DNA of 64,000 nt from UBA11574 sp964591175 (lineage in GTDB: Bacteria > Desulfobacterota > Desulfobacteria > Desulfobacterales > UBA11574). Under the pieces are notes generated by a model. The model was given only the letters and a program-made list of their open reading frames with translations. It ran no database searches and was not told the origin of the DNA. Positions within the stretch are counted from its first letter, which is position 1. The number at the start of each line of letters is the position of its first letter. Shown piece after piece: positions 9,213-18,282 of the stretch. The DNA lies in NCBI GenBank assembly GCA_964591175.1, contig CAZQAF010000002.1:34937-98936 (forward strand), written 5' to 3'. The position numbers and the translations under genes are program-made.

Positions 9213-9461
9213 ATGAATTCGAGACAATTCCCGAAAATACCGGGGGCATATGCTCCCCGAGCCAAAGGCAACGGAATGTTCAAGGAGTTTGATGCCACGG
9301 AACTATACTGTCCGAAATGCAAAAGGGCCGTTCCGGTTCGCAAACGGTTGCTGCTTGTCCTGCCGGAAGGGGACAAGTATGAGTATCTGTGCGGAATATG
9401 TTCAGAGTCTGTCGGCAGCAAGATCGATCGGCAGGTTAAACCATTGTCGGTCATTGTATAG
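9213..9461 (+). CDS. Small zinc-ribbon-like protein, unknown function
   Basis: An 82-residue protein of unknown function. It has CPKC (about 33-36) and CGIC (about 66-69), a pair of knuckles that could bind one zinc. There is no signal peptide or membrane segment, so it is likely cytoplasmic. Start ATG at 9213 has AAGGT upstream. It is 63 bases ahead of the PpiD-like gene on the same strand and probably shares its promoter. I do not recognise a named family. Confidence 0.7.
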   Translation: MNSRQFPKIPGAYAPRAKGNGMFKEFDATELYCPKCKRAVPVRKRLLLVLPEGDKYEYLCGICSESVGSKIDRQVKPLSVIV

Positions 9462-9524
9462 CCCTAAAATTTTCATGTCGTATCCGGGCTCGGTCGATTT
9501 TCAACATCGACAGAAAGGAATCCT

Positions 9525-11417
9525 ATGCTCAGGTTAATGAGAAAACATGCCGGAAGCTGGGTCATTAAGTTGCTTTTGGGCGCCATTGTAATTGTATTTA
9601 TTTTTTGGGGTGTCGGAAGCTTTCGGGCGCAAAGGGGCGGAAGGGTTGCCATGGTCAATGGTGATCAAATTACGGCAGATGAGTATCGAGACGCCTACAA
9701 CAATCTTATGGAACAGCTCCGCACAAGATTTGGAAACAAACTGGATGAAAAGATGATCAAAACCCTTCAGGTCAAAAAGCAGGCGCTGAATCGGTTGATC
9801 AACAACAGGCTTTTGATTCAGGAAGCGGAAAAGCTTAAATTTCGTGTCTCGGAAAAAGAGCTTGCCGACGCTATTTTACACATTCCGGCATTCCAGAGAT
9901 CGGGGGTGTTTGACAAATACCTCTATAGAAATGTCCTGGATCGTCTTAAGATGACCCCCGAATCATTCGAGGCTGCCCAGAAAGACCAGATGCTGATTGA
10001 TAAACTCAGAACCCTTATTACAAGCAACGCCAAGGTTTCAAATCAGGAAGTCAGAGATTGGTACGACTGGCTCAATACTTCTGTGGACATGGAATACGCA
10101 TTTTTCGACCCGAACCAATATAAAAATATTCGGGTCTCCGAAGAACAGATCAAATCTTTTTATGAAAAACATAAAGAGAAATACAGGACAGATACCATGA
10201 TAAAAGTGCGCTACGTTCATTTTGACCCGAAACAATATCGATCCAAGGTAAAACTGACCGATTCAGAGGTCCGGGAGTATTATGATGAAAATCTGGAATC
10301 GTTTAAGATCCCGAAAAAAGTCGTTGCCAGACACATTCTGATAAAAGTGAGTCCGGATGCCGATCCCGAAACCGTTAAAAAAACAAAAGAAAAGGCCCTC
10401 AAGATATTAAAACTGGCCAGAGAAGGCAAAGATTTCGCTGGATTGGCCAAAAAGTATTCGGAAGGACCCAGCCGGAACAACGGGGGATATCTTGGCGAAT
10501 TTACGAAAGAGTCCATGATAAAACCGTTTGCAGACAAGGCCTTTTCCATGAAAGCCGGTGAAATCAGTGACCCGGTTCGAACCCGGTTCGGATGGCATAT
10601 TATCAAAGTCGAAAAGGTCATAGACGCTCACACCACCCCTTTTAAAGACGCCGAAAAAGACATACGAAAGATACTTACCGACAATAAAGCCAAAAGTCTG
10701 GCCTATGACGCAGCAGAAGCGGTCTCCGACATCGCCTACCAGGGAGATGATCTGATCAAAGCGGCAAAAGAGCGGCACTTAAAAATTTTAACCACGGATT
10801 TCTTTTCGAAAGATAATCCGGTCAAAGGCGTTACCGATCCTTCAAAATTCGCCAATACTGCCTTCGATCTGTCAACCGGAGAAATCAGCGACGTACGGGA
10901 ATTTAAAGATGGATACGATATTCTTCAACTTTTGGATAAAGTCCCTCCCAAAATACCCCCTTTAGATAAGGTCAAGCAAACGGTAAAAGCCGATCTAATC
11001 AAAGAAAAGCAGGACGAAAAAGCAAAAGCGGATGCATCATCATTTCTTGCAGCGCTAAAAAGCGGTAAAACCTTAAGCGAAGAAAGCAAACAATTTCACG
11101 TGACGCCGAAAACCACCGGTTTCTTTAAACGAAATGGTTCAATTCCTGACATCGGATATGACCGCGGAATTTCTGAAGCTGCTTTTCAACTGAGCCGAGA
11201 AAAGAAACTGCCGGAAAATGTTCTAAAAGGTGCCAAGGGTTATTATGTCATCCAGTATAAGGGCAGAAAAATAAACCCGTCAGAACATTTTGACAAAGAA
11301 AAAGAAACCATAAGAGAGCAGTTGTTGACGCAAAAAAAATCCGAAATTTTTGATGCGCTGCTGGCGCAGCTTAAAAGCAAAGCAGACATTACCATCAAAG
11401 AAGGGTTTTTGGAGTAA
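9525..11417 (+). CDS. ppiD: Membrane-anchored SurA/PpiD-type peptidyl-prolyl isomerase
   Basis: A 630-residue periplasmic folding factor. One N-terminal transmembrane anchor (about residues 14-34, ending in FIFWGVGSF) is followed by a SurA_N-like helical chaperone domain and then a parvulin domain. The parvulin domain spans about 263-365 (VARHILIKV, YSEGPSRNNGGYLGEF, GWHIIKVEK). A second, poorly conserved parvulin-like region follows. This is the PpiD layout: inner-membrane anchored, facing the periplasm, helping newly exported outer-membrane and periplasmic proteins. AAGGA precedes the ATG. Symbol is by architecture, not confirmed orthology. Confidence 0.85.
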   Translation: MLRLMRKHAGSWVIKLLLGAIVIVFIFWGVGSFRAQRGGRVAMVNGDQITADEYRDAYNNLMEQLRTRFGNKLDEKMIKTLQVKKQALNRLINNRLLIQEAEKLKFRVSEKELADAILHIPAFQRSGVFDKYLYRNVLDRLKMTPESFEAAQKDQMLIDKLRTLITSNAKVSNQEVRDWYDWLNTSVDMEYAFFDPNQYKNIRVSEEQIKSFYEKHKEKYRTDTMIKVRYVHFDPKQYRSKVKLTDSEVREYYDENLESFKIPKKVVARHILIKVSPDADPETVKKTKEKALKILKLAREGKDFAGLAKKYSEGPSRNNGGYLGEFTKESMIKPFADKAFSMKAGEISDPVRTRFGWHIIKVEKVIDAHTTPFKDAEKDIRKILTDNKAKSLAYDAAEAVSDIAYQGDDLIKAAKERHLKILTTDFFSKDNPVKGVTDPSKFANTAFDLSTGEISDVREFKDGYDILQLLDKVPPKIPPLDKVKQTVKADLIKEKQDEKAKADASSFLAALKSGKTLSEESKQFHVTPKTTGFFKRNGSIPDIGYDRGISEAAFQLSREKKLPENVLKGAKGYYVIQYKGRKINPSEHFDKEKETIREQLLTQKKSEIFDALLAQLKSKADITIKEGFLE

Positions 11418-11421
11418 ATAA

Positions 11422-11841
11422 TTACGACTCTCCAATGATCTTCACAAGGACTCTTTTGCGTCGTCGGCCGTCGAATTCGCCGTAAAATATTTGCTCCCAG
11501 GTTCCGAAATCCAGCCGTCCTTCGGTAATGGCCACGACCACTTCCCGGCCCATGATCTGTCTTTTCATGTGCGCATCGGCATTGTCTTCTCCCACATTAT
11601 GCCGATACTGCGACACCGGCTCGTGGGGCGCCAGTTTTTCGAGCCAGACGTCATAATCATGATGAAGACCCGATTCATCGTCGTTAATGAACACGGACGC
11701 TGTAATATGCATGGCATTCACCAGCACAATTCCCTCCCTGATCCCGCTTTCCTTTAGACAGGTATTCACCTGAGACGTAATATTGATAAACGCACGCCGG
11801 GCCGGCACATCAAACCATAATTCTTTCCGATAACTTTTCAT
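11422..11841 (-). CDS. YjbQ/UPF0047 family protein
   Basis: A 139-residue member of the YjbQ family, proposed to have thiamine-phosphate synthase-like side activity, with the true role unknown. Signatures are EGIVLVNAMHITASVFINDDE, containing the family's HxTAS loop, and DNADAHMKRQIMGREVVV with a conserved His. Length is typical. It is convergent with the PpiD-like gene, whose stop is only 4 bases away. Confidence 0.9.
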   Translation of the reverse strand: MKSYRKELWFDVPARRAFINITSQVNTCLKESGIREGIVLVNAMHITASVFINDDESGLHHDYDVWLEKLAPHEPVSQYRHNVGEDNADAHMKRQIMGREVVVAITEGRLDFGTWEQIFYGEFDGRRRKRVLVKIIGES

Positions 11842-11865
11842 GGGGTAGCCTCCTAGGTTGTAAGT

Positions 11866-12016
11866 GTTCAGAGTTCAGTGTTCGGAGTTCAGCAAGGGCT
11901 ATAATACGTGACGCGGTGAGCAGATTGTCAACCGAGATTACTAATTCTTCTGACAAAACCAGAAAGCGGCTATGACCCTCAAATTGGGAGGATCACATTC
12001 CTGAACTCTGAACACT
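11866..12016. repeat. GTTCAG-type short tandem and inverted repeats
   Basis: Around 11868-11895 the hexamer GTTCAG or a one-base variant recurs every 7-8 bases (GTGTTCAGAGTTCAGTGTTC and onward). Around 12001-12016 the complementary form CTGAACTCTGAACAC is present. The same unit recurs at 18283-18350. This spacer lies between yjbQ and the radical SAM gene and holds no gene. Confidence 0.75.
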
Positions 12017-12102
12017 TCCTTTATCATTCGGTGTACATTTTTCAATAAATTTGTTAAGTTCAGCCTGAAGATCCGGCAGCAACGAAAAAAAGACGGTAAC
12101 AC

Positions 12103-13395
12103 ATGCAAAACAGAAAAAAATTTGTCACAGCGGTCGTATCCAATAAAGCCGGAGAAATTTTCGACCTTGACGGGTATGCGGCAATGGGAATGTCCGGTTC
12201 TTCTCTGGTTCCTTTGACGCTGGATGACACGATAAATATGCCGTTTGGCGGCGAATTGATGTTGATGCCGGACAGAAAGCCAATGGTATACAGCATCCGC
12301 CGACATCGAATGGAAATACTCACGGAAAATCCTTTCAAACCCGGCGAGCCGGTTTTTCCGGTGGCGGCATTTAATTCTCCGGGATATGTGATCTCTTTTG
12401 TGAGCGCCTATGAAGAAAATCGGACCGCCGGCATTCTCCCGCTATTTTCTTACGGCGCCGTGGGATGGCACAATAATAAATTCAGATCCGCTGTCATCGT
12501 GGTGGATCGGGAAAAAAGACAGGATTTGCGAAGGATGAAACCCGAAGATGTGATGGCAGGAATCAGAAGCATTCAAAAAGATATGCCGCAAAACCGGCTT
12601 GAAGCGCATCTTGAAAAATGCACCATGGAATACGGCTGTCCGGCGGCCAAGAATTTTTTCCTGGGAAGGTACGAGGCGCCCCTTCCGACTTCTCCGCGAT
12701 GCAATGCCCGTTGTCTCGGATGTTTGTCCCTTCAAAAAACCGGCGAAATTTCCCACAGCCAGGACAGGATCGCTTTCAAACCAACCCCCAAAGAAATCAC
12801 CCAAGTCGCCCTTTTTCACATCGAACGGGTCAAACAAAGCGTTGTGAGTTTTGGACAGGGGTGTGAAGGGGACCCATTGCTGGCGGCTGATGTCATCGAA
12901 CCGGCCATTAAAGAGATTCGATCCAAAACCCGCCGCGGAACCATCAACATAAATACCAACGGGAGCAGGCCCGGCATTCTGGCAGCGCTGTTTGATGCTG
13001 GTCTCGACAGCGTTCGAATCAGTTTGAACAGTTCTCGAAAACCTTGCTATGATGCATATTTCCGTCCCAAAGGATATGCATTCGACGATGTGATTAAGAG
13101 TATAGAGACCGCAGGAATCAAGAAAAAATTCGTGTCCGTCAACTATCTCAATTGCCCCGGGTTTACCGATACCCCTGAAGAGTTCGACGCCCTGTCCGAA
13201 CTGATGCGCGCATATCCCGTCAATATGATCCAGTGGCGAAACCTGAACTTTGATCCGAAACGGTATTGGAAAATAATGTCCGCTGTTTCAAGACCCGGAA
13301 ACCCCATGGGGATGCATCGCATCATTTCACGAATTAAAGAATCTTTTCCCGATGTAAAACATGGGTATTTCAATCCGCCAAAGGAAAAGTTTTAA
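12103..13395 (+). CDS. Radical SAM domain protein, unknown substrate
   Basis: A 430-residue radical SAM protein. The iron-sulfur motif CNARCLGC (Cys200, 204, 207) lies unusually far into the chain. It follows a roughly 190-residue N-terminal region that contains two further Cys (CTMEYGCP, about 173 and 179) just before it. The radical SAM core continues with VVSFGQGCEGDPLL, ININTNGSRP and DSVRISLNSS. No SPASM cluster is obvious at the C terminus. It is 3 bases upstream of prmA, so they are almost certainly cotranscribed; that is suggestive of, but not evidence for, a role near translation. Substrate unknown. Confidence 0.85.
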   Translation: MQNRKKFVTAVVSNKAGEIFDLDGYAAMGMSGSSLVPLTLDDTINMPFGGELMLMPDRKPMVYSIRRHRMEILTENPFKPGEPVFPVAAFNSPGYVISFVSAYEENRTAGILPLFSYGAVGWHNNKFRSAVIVVDREKRQDLRRMKPEDVMAGIRSIQKDMPQNRLEAHLEKCTMEYGCPAAKNFFLGRYEAPLPTSPRCNARCLGCLSLQKTGEISHSQDRIAFKPTPKEITQVALFHIERVKQSVVSFGQGCEGDPLLAADVIEPAIKEIRSKTRRGTININTNGSRPGILAALFDAGLDSVRISLNSSRKPCYDAYFRPKGYAFDDVIKSIETAGIKKKFVSVNYLNCPGFTDTPEEFDALSELMRAYPVNMIQWRNLNFDPKRYWKIMSAVSRPGNPMGMHRIISRIKESFPDVKHGYFNPPKEKF

Positions 13396-13398
13396 ACG

Positions 13399-14313
13399 AT
13401 GACATGGATCGAAGTCAAAGTGGTGTTTAACTTCAATGACAGGCAACTGGCCGTGGATCTCATATCCGATTTGTTTTACGACCTTGACCTGAAAGGCGTT
13501 GTGGTCGAGGAATCCCAGGTCGAGGGTTTCGAAGATTGGGACAGCCATGCCGATATTCCTGAAAACGATGCCATCATCGGCTATCTTCCGGATGACGATA
13601 CATTAAGGGAAAAATGCAAAACCATTGAAGACGGTCTGGCAAGGCTTGAAAAAAAGATCGGCATTCAATACCGCATTTTCTACGGCGATGTAGATGAAGC
13701 AGACTGGGCCGAATCCTGGAAAGCCTATTTTCGCCCTGAAAAAATCACCGATCGGATCGTTGTCAAACCGACGTGGCGAGACTATATTCAAAATGAAGAA
13801 ATCGTTCTCGAAATCGATCCTGGCATGGCCTTTGGTACCGGCACCCATCCCACGACGCGGATGTGCATCGCCCTGATAGAAAAATATTTGAAGAAAAGCG
13901 ATACGTTTCTGGATGTGGGCACCGGCTCGGGCATCCTCATGATTGCGGCGGCAAAGCTCGGGGCAAGCAAGATTTTGGGAACCGACAATGATGCGGTTGC
14001 AGCACAGATTGCCCGGAAAAATTTAATGCACAATCAGATACCGGAATCCGCTTTTTCCATCATCACCGGTGATCTGGTCGATGGGATCACCCGGCGGTTT
14101 GATCTGACGGCCGCCAACCTGACAACGAAAGCCGTTTCAATCCTTCTCGAAAAAATCCCGAAAATGCTGGTTAAAGACGGCATATTCATCTGTTCGGGCA
14201 TCCTTTTGGCGGATAAAAATAAGATCCTGGAAAAAGTGGAACATGCGGGGCTTCGGAATATCGAAATCCTTGTCGATGGAGACTGGATTGCCCTGGCGTC
14301 CCGGAGAGTGTGA
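13399..14313 (+). CDS. prmA: Ribosomal protein L11 methyltransferase
   Basis: A 304-residue SAM-dependent enzyme that trimethylates ribosomal protein L11. It has the PrmA signatures DADWAESWK-like DEADWAESWKAYF, EIDPGMAFGTGTHPTTRMC and the SAM-binding motif DVGTGSGILMIAAAKLGA. The N-terminal L11-recognition domain (about residues 1-95) is present, so length is normal. GGAAAAG lies just ahead of the ATG, and the preceding radical SAM gene ends 3 bases upstream. Confidence 0.94.
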   Translation: MTWIEVKVVFNFNDRQLAVDLISDLFYDLDLKGVVVEESQVEGFEDWDSHADIPENDAIIGYLPDDDTLREKCKTIEDGLARLEKKIGIQYRIFYGDVDEADWAESWKAYFRPEKITDRIVVKPTWRDYIQNEEIVLEIDPGMAFGTGTHPTTRMCIALIEKYLKKSDTFLDVGTGSGILMIAAAKLGASKILGTDNDAVAAQIARKNLMHNQIPESAFSIITGDLVDGITRRFDLTAANLTTKAVSILLEKIPKMLVKDGIFICSGILLADKNKILEKVEHAGLRNIEILVDGDWIALASRRV

Positions 14314-14355
14314 TCGGAAGCAAACCGGTTTTAATCGATACGGATTTTTTTCCTT

Positions 14356-14532
14356 AGAAGTGGTTTCAAAACCTTCAATCGGGTTTAAGGTCAAGACGGA
14401 CTGAGGCGGCCAACCGCAGGAATATCGGGAATATTTCGAGGATTGACCATCTCAGTCCAACACAGCTTGTCCCGTCGTAGCTATCGCGAAGACGGAAGAT
14501 TGAGCCCGAGGGGAGGTTTTGAAACCACTTCT
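14356..14532. repeat. Palindromic intergenic element, copy 1
   Basis: A nested palindrome. The outer arms are a perfect 19-base inverted repeat AGAAGTGGTTTCAAAACCT (14356-14374 and 14514-14532). An inner pair GGACTGAG/CTCAGTCC (about 14397 and 14451) surrounds a core AACCGCAGGAATA followed by TTTCGAGGATTGA. The core is shared with copy 2 at 20506-20647. It fills the space between the convergent ends of prmA and the B12/radical SAM gene, and its right arm runs into that gene's stop codon. It may act as a bidirectional transcription stop or be a non-autonomous mobile element. Confidence 0.75.
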
Positions 14533-16258
14533 ATGCTGTCGAGGCCAGTTTTTTGTTATAAGCGGATGCGTTTTCACTATCATTTAATGCACGGTAACAG
14601 TTGACGATCAACTCAAGCGCTTGCTTCGAATGTTGAAATTTCAAGAAAATCGACAACGCCGTGTTAAAATCCCCGACATTCATATGGCTGACCCCGAGAC
14701 AGATATTGAGCGGCTCGTTGTCCGGAAAATATCCACGGCCTTCCGAAAGAATTTTAATGGAATCATTATAGGCGCTTTTCTTTTGATTCAATATCCCCAA
14801 ACCAAGGTAAGCGCTGGGATGGGGATGATAGGTCAGCGCCTTGAGATATAATTTTTCGGCAATTTTTTCTTTTTCCCGGATCGCATCATTATGGGCGTAA
14901 TCGCCGTGATCAAAGGTCATTCCGAGCCTGGCGCAAAAATCGGCATGCATGGGGTACAACTCTTTCTTATCGACCAGCGAAATCATATCCACGATTTCGG
15001 GAATCATTTCATGGTATCGTTCCCGCAATATTTTTCCGAATAAAAGTACATCTTCGGCCGACAAATCAGGATCGGTCTCAAAATACTTGATGTCCTCGAT
15101 TTTGTTCAACCAGATATCATCGGTAATCGCCGCTTTTTTCAGGTATGCGTCGTACAGGTGCGTGCCGGGGAACAATGATAAAACGAAAAAATGAATGACC
15201 AAGGGTTTGATTCTTTTGATAAGATCAATGGTTTCCCCAATGGTTTGATGGTTTTCTCCGGGACATCCATAGATAAAATAGGCCCGGGGCAATATGCCGT
15301 ACTGAAGGGTCATGGCAAATGCCTTTTCTATCTTATCGGTGGTGATCTTTTTATTCAGAAAATGTCTTATTTTTTCCGAACCGCTCTCCACGCCGTAGCT
15401 GATCTGGATGCAGCCGGCTCTTCTCATCCAGTAAAGGATGTCTTCGTTCATCGTATTGACGCGGGAAATGGCCACCCATGTGATATCGAGTCTTTTTTCC
15501 AGGATTTTTTTGCAGATTTCGATGACCCGTCCTTTATCTACGCTAAACGTGTCATCTGAAAAATAGAAAAAACGGACGCCTTTTTGATAAAGCCGTTCGA
15601 GTTCATCGACAAAATAGGTTACGGAATGAAACCTGACCTTAGGCCCCCAAAATTTCGGTGATCCGCAAAATGTGCATTTGCCGGGGCACCCCCGGGTCAG
15701 CGACAGATGCCGGTATTCAAAATATTTTGCCGGAACCGGGAGCGTATCCAAGTCATGAATCGGTTCGGCCGGCGGTGTCCGTACAATCTCATTTTTTTTC
15801 CGATAGGCAATGCCTCGAATGTCTTTTAAACGGTGCGCCTTGGCATTTTCAAAATATTTTACGAGATGTAAAAACGTATATTCACCTTCCCCGATCACCA
15901 CAACGTCGATGTCTCGAAAATAGGTTAAAAAATGTTTCCACAAAAATGTCGGCGTCACCCCGCCGAAAATAATTTTAACGTCGGGACAGATTTTTTTGGC
16001 AATCCCGGCAATCTCGATGCCGCCCCAGCGGTTGGCCTGTAAAATGGAAAATCCGATGATATCCGGTTTTTTTTCAAGGAGAATCTTTTCGATCTCTTCG
16101 GGCGTTTCATTAATGGTACACCAGTTCAATATCTCTACATCGTAATGGTTCTTTTTTAAGACGGCCCCAATATAATACATGCCGATGGGAGGAACCGATA
16201 TGTCCTGGATATCGACCCGTTTTTCAAGCCAGTATGGATATATCAGCAATATTTTCAT
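14531..16258 (-). CDS. B12-binding radical SAM protein with TPR tail
   Basis: Counted from Met at 16258, a 575-residue protein. Residues 1-150 form a cobalamin-binding-like domain (LLIYPYW start, VPPIGMYYIGAVLKK, DIIGFSI, KIIFGGVTPT). A radical SAM core follows with CPGKCTFC (Cys191, 195, 198), and the last 110 residues are TPR-like. Proteins of this class carry out methylations or rearrangements on unknown lipids or metabolites; the TPR tail suggests a protein partner. Start: the frame is open 39 codons further up, but that segment lacks family features and the MKILLIYPYW start is standard. The ribosome-binding site is weak. Confidence 0.82.
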   Translation of the reverse strand: MKILLIYPYWLEKRVDIQDISVPPIGMYYIGAVLKKNHYDVEILNWCTINETPEEIEKILLEKKPDIIGFSILQANRWGGIEIAGIAKKICPDVKIIFGGVTPTFLWKHFLTYFRDIDVVVIGEGEYTFLHLVKYFENAKAHRLKDIRGIAYRKKNEIVRTPPAEPIHDLDTLPVPAKYFEYRHLSLTRGCPGKCTFCGSPKFWGPKVRFHSVTYFVDELERLYQKGVRFFYFSDDTFSVDKGRVIEICKKILEKRLDITWVAISRVNTMNEDILYWMRRAGCIQISYGVESGSEKIRHFLNKKITTDKIEKAFAMTLQYGILPRAYFIYGCPGENHQTIGETIDLIKRIKPLVIHFFVLSLFPGTHLYDAYLKKAAITDDIWLNKIEDIKYFETDPDLSAEDVLLFGKILRERYHEMIPEIVDMISLVDKKELYPMHADFCARLGMTFDHGDYAHNDAIREKEKIAEKLYLKALTYHPHPSAYLGLGILNQKKSAYNDSIKILSEGRGYFPDNEPLNICLGVSHMNVGDFNTALSIFLKFQHSKQALELIVNCYRALNDSENASAYNKKLASTA

Positions 16259-16353
16259 GATGAATCGCCCGCGTTCTTGCAAAAAAATCGAATCGAATTT
16301 ATAATTTGTTTTATTATCATAATTTTGCCATGATTTGAATGATGCGTCAACTA

Positions 16354-16457
16354 CCACCCGCGACGCGGGTGGCATGCCTTTTCGGCCTATGGCCGAAAAG
16401 GCAAAAGCACGTCAGTGCTTTCGACGTTGAACGTGCATCCGGGTGCGAAGCACCCGG
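16354..16457. repeat. Cluster of four consecutive short-loop hairpins
   Basis: Four back-to-back hairpins: CCACCCGC-GAC-GCGGGTGG (16354-16372), a 13-bp stem TGCCTTTTCGGCC with loop TAT (16375-16403), AAAGCAC-GTCA-GTGCTTT (16404-16421) and CCGGGTGC-GAA-GCACCCGG (16439-16457). No T-tract follows any of them. They lie between the divergent B12/radical SAM and nitroreductase genes, the last ending 32 bases before the nitroreductase ATG. They could be a REP-like cluster, a leader RNA fold or transposon debris. Confidence 0.7.
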
Positions 16458-16489
16458 TTTGTCTTGCAAGAATCGAGGAGGTATATCTT

Positions 16490-17023
16490 ATGTTTTTATC
16501 CCTGGCCCAAAAACGCAGAAGCATTCGCCGATACCTGGAAAAACCCGTTGAAACCGAAAAAATCGAAAGCCTTGTTGAAGCGGCCCTTCGAGCGCCCTCA
16601 TCACGGGGATTCAACCCCTGGGAATTCGTGGTCGTGACCGATCGCGGCCTGCTGGAAAAGTTATCAAAATCCAAGCCCCACGGCGCATCATTTATAAAAG
16701 ACGCGGCAATGGGGATTGTGGTATGTGCGGATCCCGAAAAATGCGATGTCTGGATCGAGGATGCATCCATCGCATCGATATATATTCATCTGGCGGCAGA
16801 ATCCATGGAACTGGGAAGCTGCTGGATTCAGATCAGAGAAAGGATGCATGATCGGGAAAAATCGGCGGAACAATACATTCGCGAACTGTTGGACATTCCG
16901 GAAAACCTTAAAATAGAATCGATGATTGCCGTGGGATATCCGGCTGAAAAAAAGTCCGGGCATCCCAAAAAAGATCTGCAGTTTGAAAAGGTGCATTACA
17001 ACGGGTTTGGCAAATCGTTTTAA
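16490..17023 (+). CDS. Nitroreductase family flavoprotein
   Basis: A 177-residue FMN-dependent reductase of the nitroreductase fold. The N terminus RRSIRRYLEKPVE and RAPSSRGFNPWEFVVV are the classic FMN phosphate and isoalloxazine contacts, and GSCWIQIR lies in the dimer region. Start: the open frame reaches back to 16415, but the ATG at 16490 has a perfect GAGGAGG seven bases ahead and gives the family N terminus; the longer frame would translate the hairpin cluster. The substrate cannot be told from sequence. It overlaps the cupin gene by one base (TAATG). Confidence 0.9.
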   Translation: MFLSLAQKRRSIRRYLEKPVETEKIESLVEAALRAPSSRGFNPWEFVVVTDRGLLEKLSKSKPHGASFIKDAAMGIVVCADPEKCDVWIEDASIASIYIHLAAESMELGSCWIQIRERMHDREKSAEQYIRELLDIPENLKIESMIAVGYPAEKKSGHPKKDLQFEKVHYNGFGKSF

Positions 17024-17355
17024 TGGTGAGCAAAATGAAATACACAAACCTTGAGGATATAGAAGAAAAAGAAATTGTTTCGGGTTTTAAAGTTCGTTTT
17101 ATTCATTCTGAAAACATGACGTTTTCTTTCTGGAATATTGAAAAAGGGGCTCAGCTGCCGGCACATTCCCATCCCCATGAACAGGTCACAAACATCATCG
17201 AAGGCCGATTCGAACTGACCGTTGATGGCGAAAGCAAAAAACTCGGGCCGGGGTCCGTGGTCATTATACCGCCCCATGCCGTTCATTCCGGAAAAGCAAT
17301 GGCCAAAAGCCGCGTCATCGATGTGTTTTATCCAATCAGAGAAGACTACCGATAG
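17023..17355 (+). CDS. Small cupin-domain protein
   Basis: A 110-residue single cupin. Motif 1 is PAHSHPHEQVTNIIEGRFEL with metal-ligand His and Glu, and motif 2 PGSVVIIPPHAVHSG supplies the last His. Such minimal cupins bind a metal and may be enzymes, regulators or storage proteins; the role here is unknown. The start overlaps the nitroreductase stop by one base, so translation is coupled; a second ATG four codons on is an alternative. Confidence 0.88.
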   Translation: MVSKMKYTNLEDIEEKEIVSGFKVRFIHSENMTFSFWNIEKGAQLPAHSHPHEQVTNIIEGRFELTVDGESKKLGPGSVVIIPPHAVHSGKAMAKSRVIDVFYPIREDYR

Positions 17356-17390
17356 TTCGGTGAAAATGTGATAATCGAATCGAGAAAAGC

Positions 17391-18278
17391 ATGAAAAACA
17401 AATTTTTCAAAAGCGGACGAAACGATCCATGCCCCTGCGGCAGCGGTTTGAAATACAAAAAATGCTGCCTGAATAAAAATGTGATGAATCCGAATAAACT
17501 CAAGGCGGAATATGCCAAAAAATACCGGATTCGGATCAAAGAAGCCTCGGATATCGAAAACATCCGAAAGGCCGGCCGCCTGGCGCTGGATACGCTGGAT
17601 ATGGTCGAGTCTGAAATAAGGCCGGGAATGGCCACCGATACGATTAATACCATGGTACACGAATTTACGCTGAAGCACGGGGCAATCCCTGCACCGTTAA
17701 ATTACAGGGGGTATCCAAAAAGTGTCTGTGTATCGGTCAACGAAGTCATTTGTCACGGCATTCCCGGAGAAAGGATTTTAAAAGACGGGGATATCGTCAA
17801 TATTGACGTCACACCGATTTTAAACGGCTATTATGCAGACGCCAACAAGACTTTTTTTGTGGGAACACCCGGGGACGACGCAAAAAAAATCGTTCATGTG
17901 GCTAAAAAAAGCCTATTAAAAGGAGTGCTTATGGTCAAGCCCGGAAACACCATCGGAGATATCGGGTGGGCCATTCAAAAATATGCGGAGCGCCATGAGT
18001 GCTCGGTGGTCAGGGAATTTGTCGGACATGGTGTCGGGTTTGAATTTCACGAACCGCCTCAAGTCGCGCATTATGGTGTTCGAAGAGAAGGAATTCCTTT
18101 GATTCCGGGAATGGTTTTTACCATCGAACCCATGATCAACCTCGGGAAAAAGGAACTTTTCGTCCTCGATGACAACTGGACCGCCGTTACAAAAGACGGT
18201 TCCCTTTCCGCTCAATTCGAACAAACCATCCTCGTCACCGAGACCGGTTTTGAAAGCCTGACGCCATATGAACTATAA
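17391..18278 (+). CDS. map: Type I methionine aminopeptidase with SEC-C zinc motif
   Basis: A 295-residue protein that removes the initiator Met from nascent proteins. Residues 11-27 form a SEC-C motif (DPCPCGSGLKYKKCC), the small zinc-binding module also found at the SecA C terminus, presumably a ribosome or chaperone docking element. The catalytic domain shows the metal ligands in NIDVTP and DANKTFF, then GHGVGFEFHEPP (His), TIEPM (Glu) and FEQTI (Glu). The SEC-C fusion is a known variant of bacterial MetAP. Confidence 0.95.
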   Translation: MKNKFFKSGRNDPCPCGSGLKYKKCCLNKNVMNPNKLKAEYAKKYRIRIKEASDIENIRKAGRLALDTLDMVESEIRPGMATDTINTMVHEFTLKHGAIPAPLNYRGYPKSVCVSVNEVICHGIPGERILKDGDIVNIDVTPILNGYYADANKTFFVGTPGDDAKKIVHVAKKSLLKGVLMVKPGNTIGDIGWAIQKYAERHECSVVREFVGHGVGFEFHEPPQVAHYGVRREGIPLIPGMVFTIEPMINLGKKELFVLDDNWTAVTKDGSLSAQFEQTILVTETGFESLTPYEL

Positions 18279-18282
18279 AGCG

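Noticed and set aside
16340..16380. A REP element of the RAYT type (GTAG plus hairpin)
   Set aside because: The tetranucleotide next to the first hairpin is CTAC on its 5' side, the wrong orientation for a standard REP, and no RAYT transposase is present.
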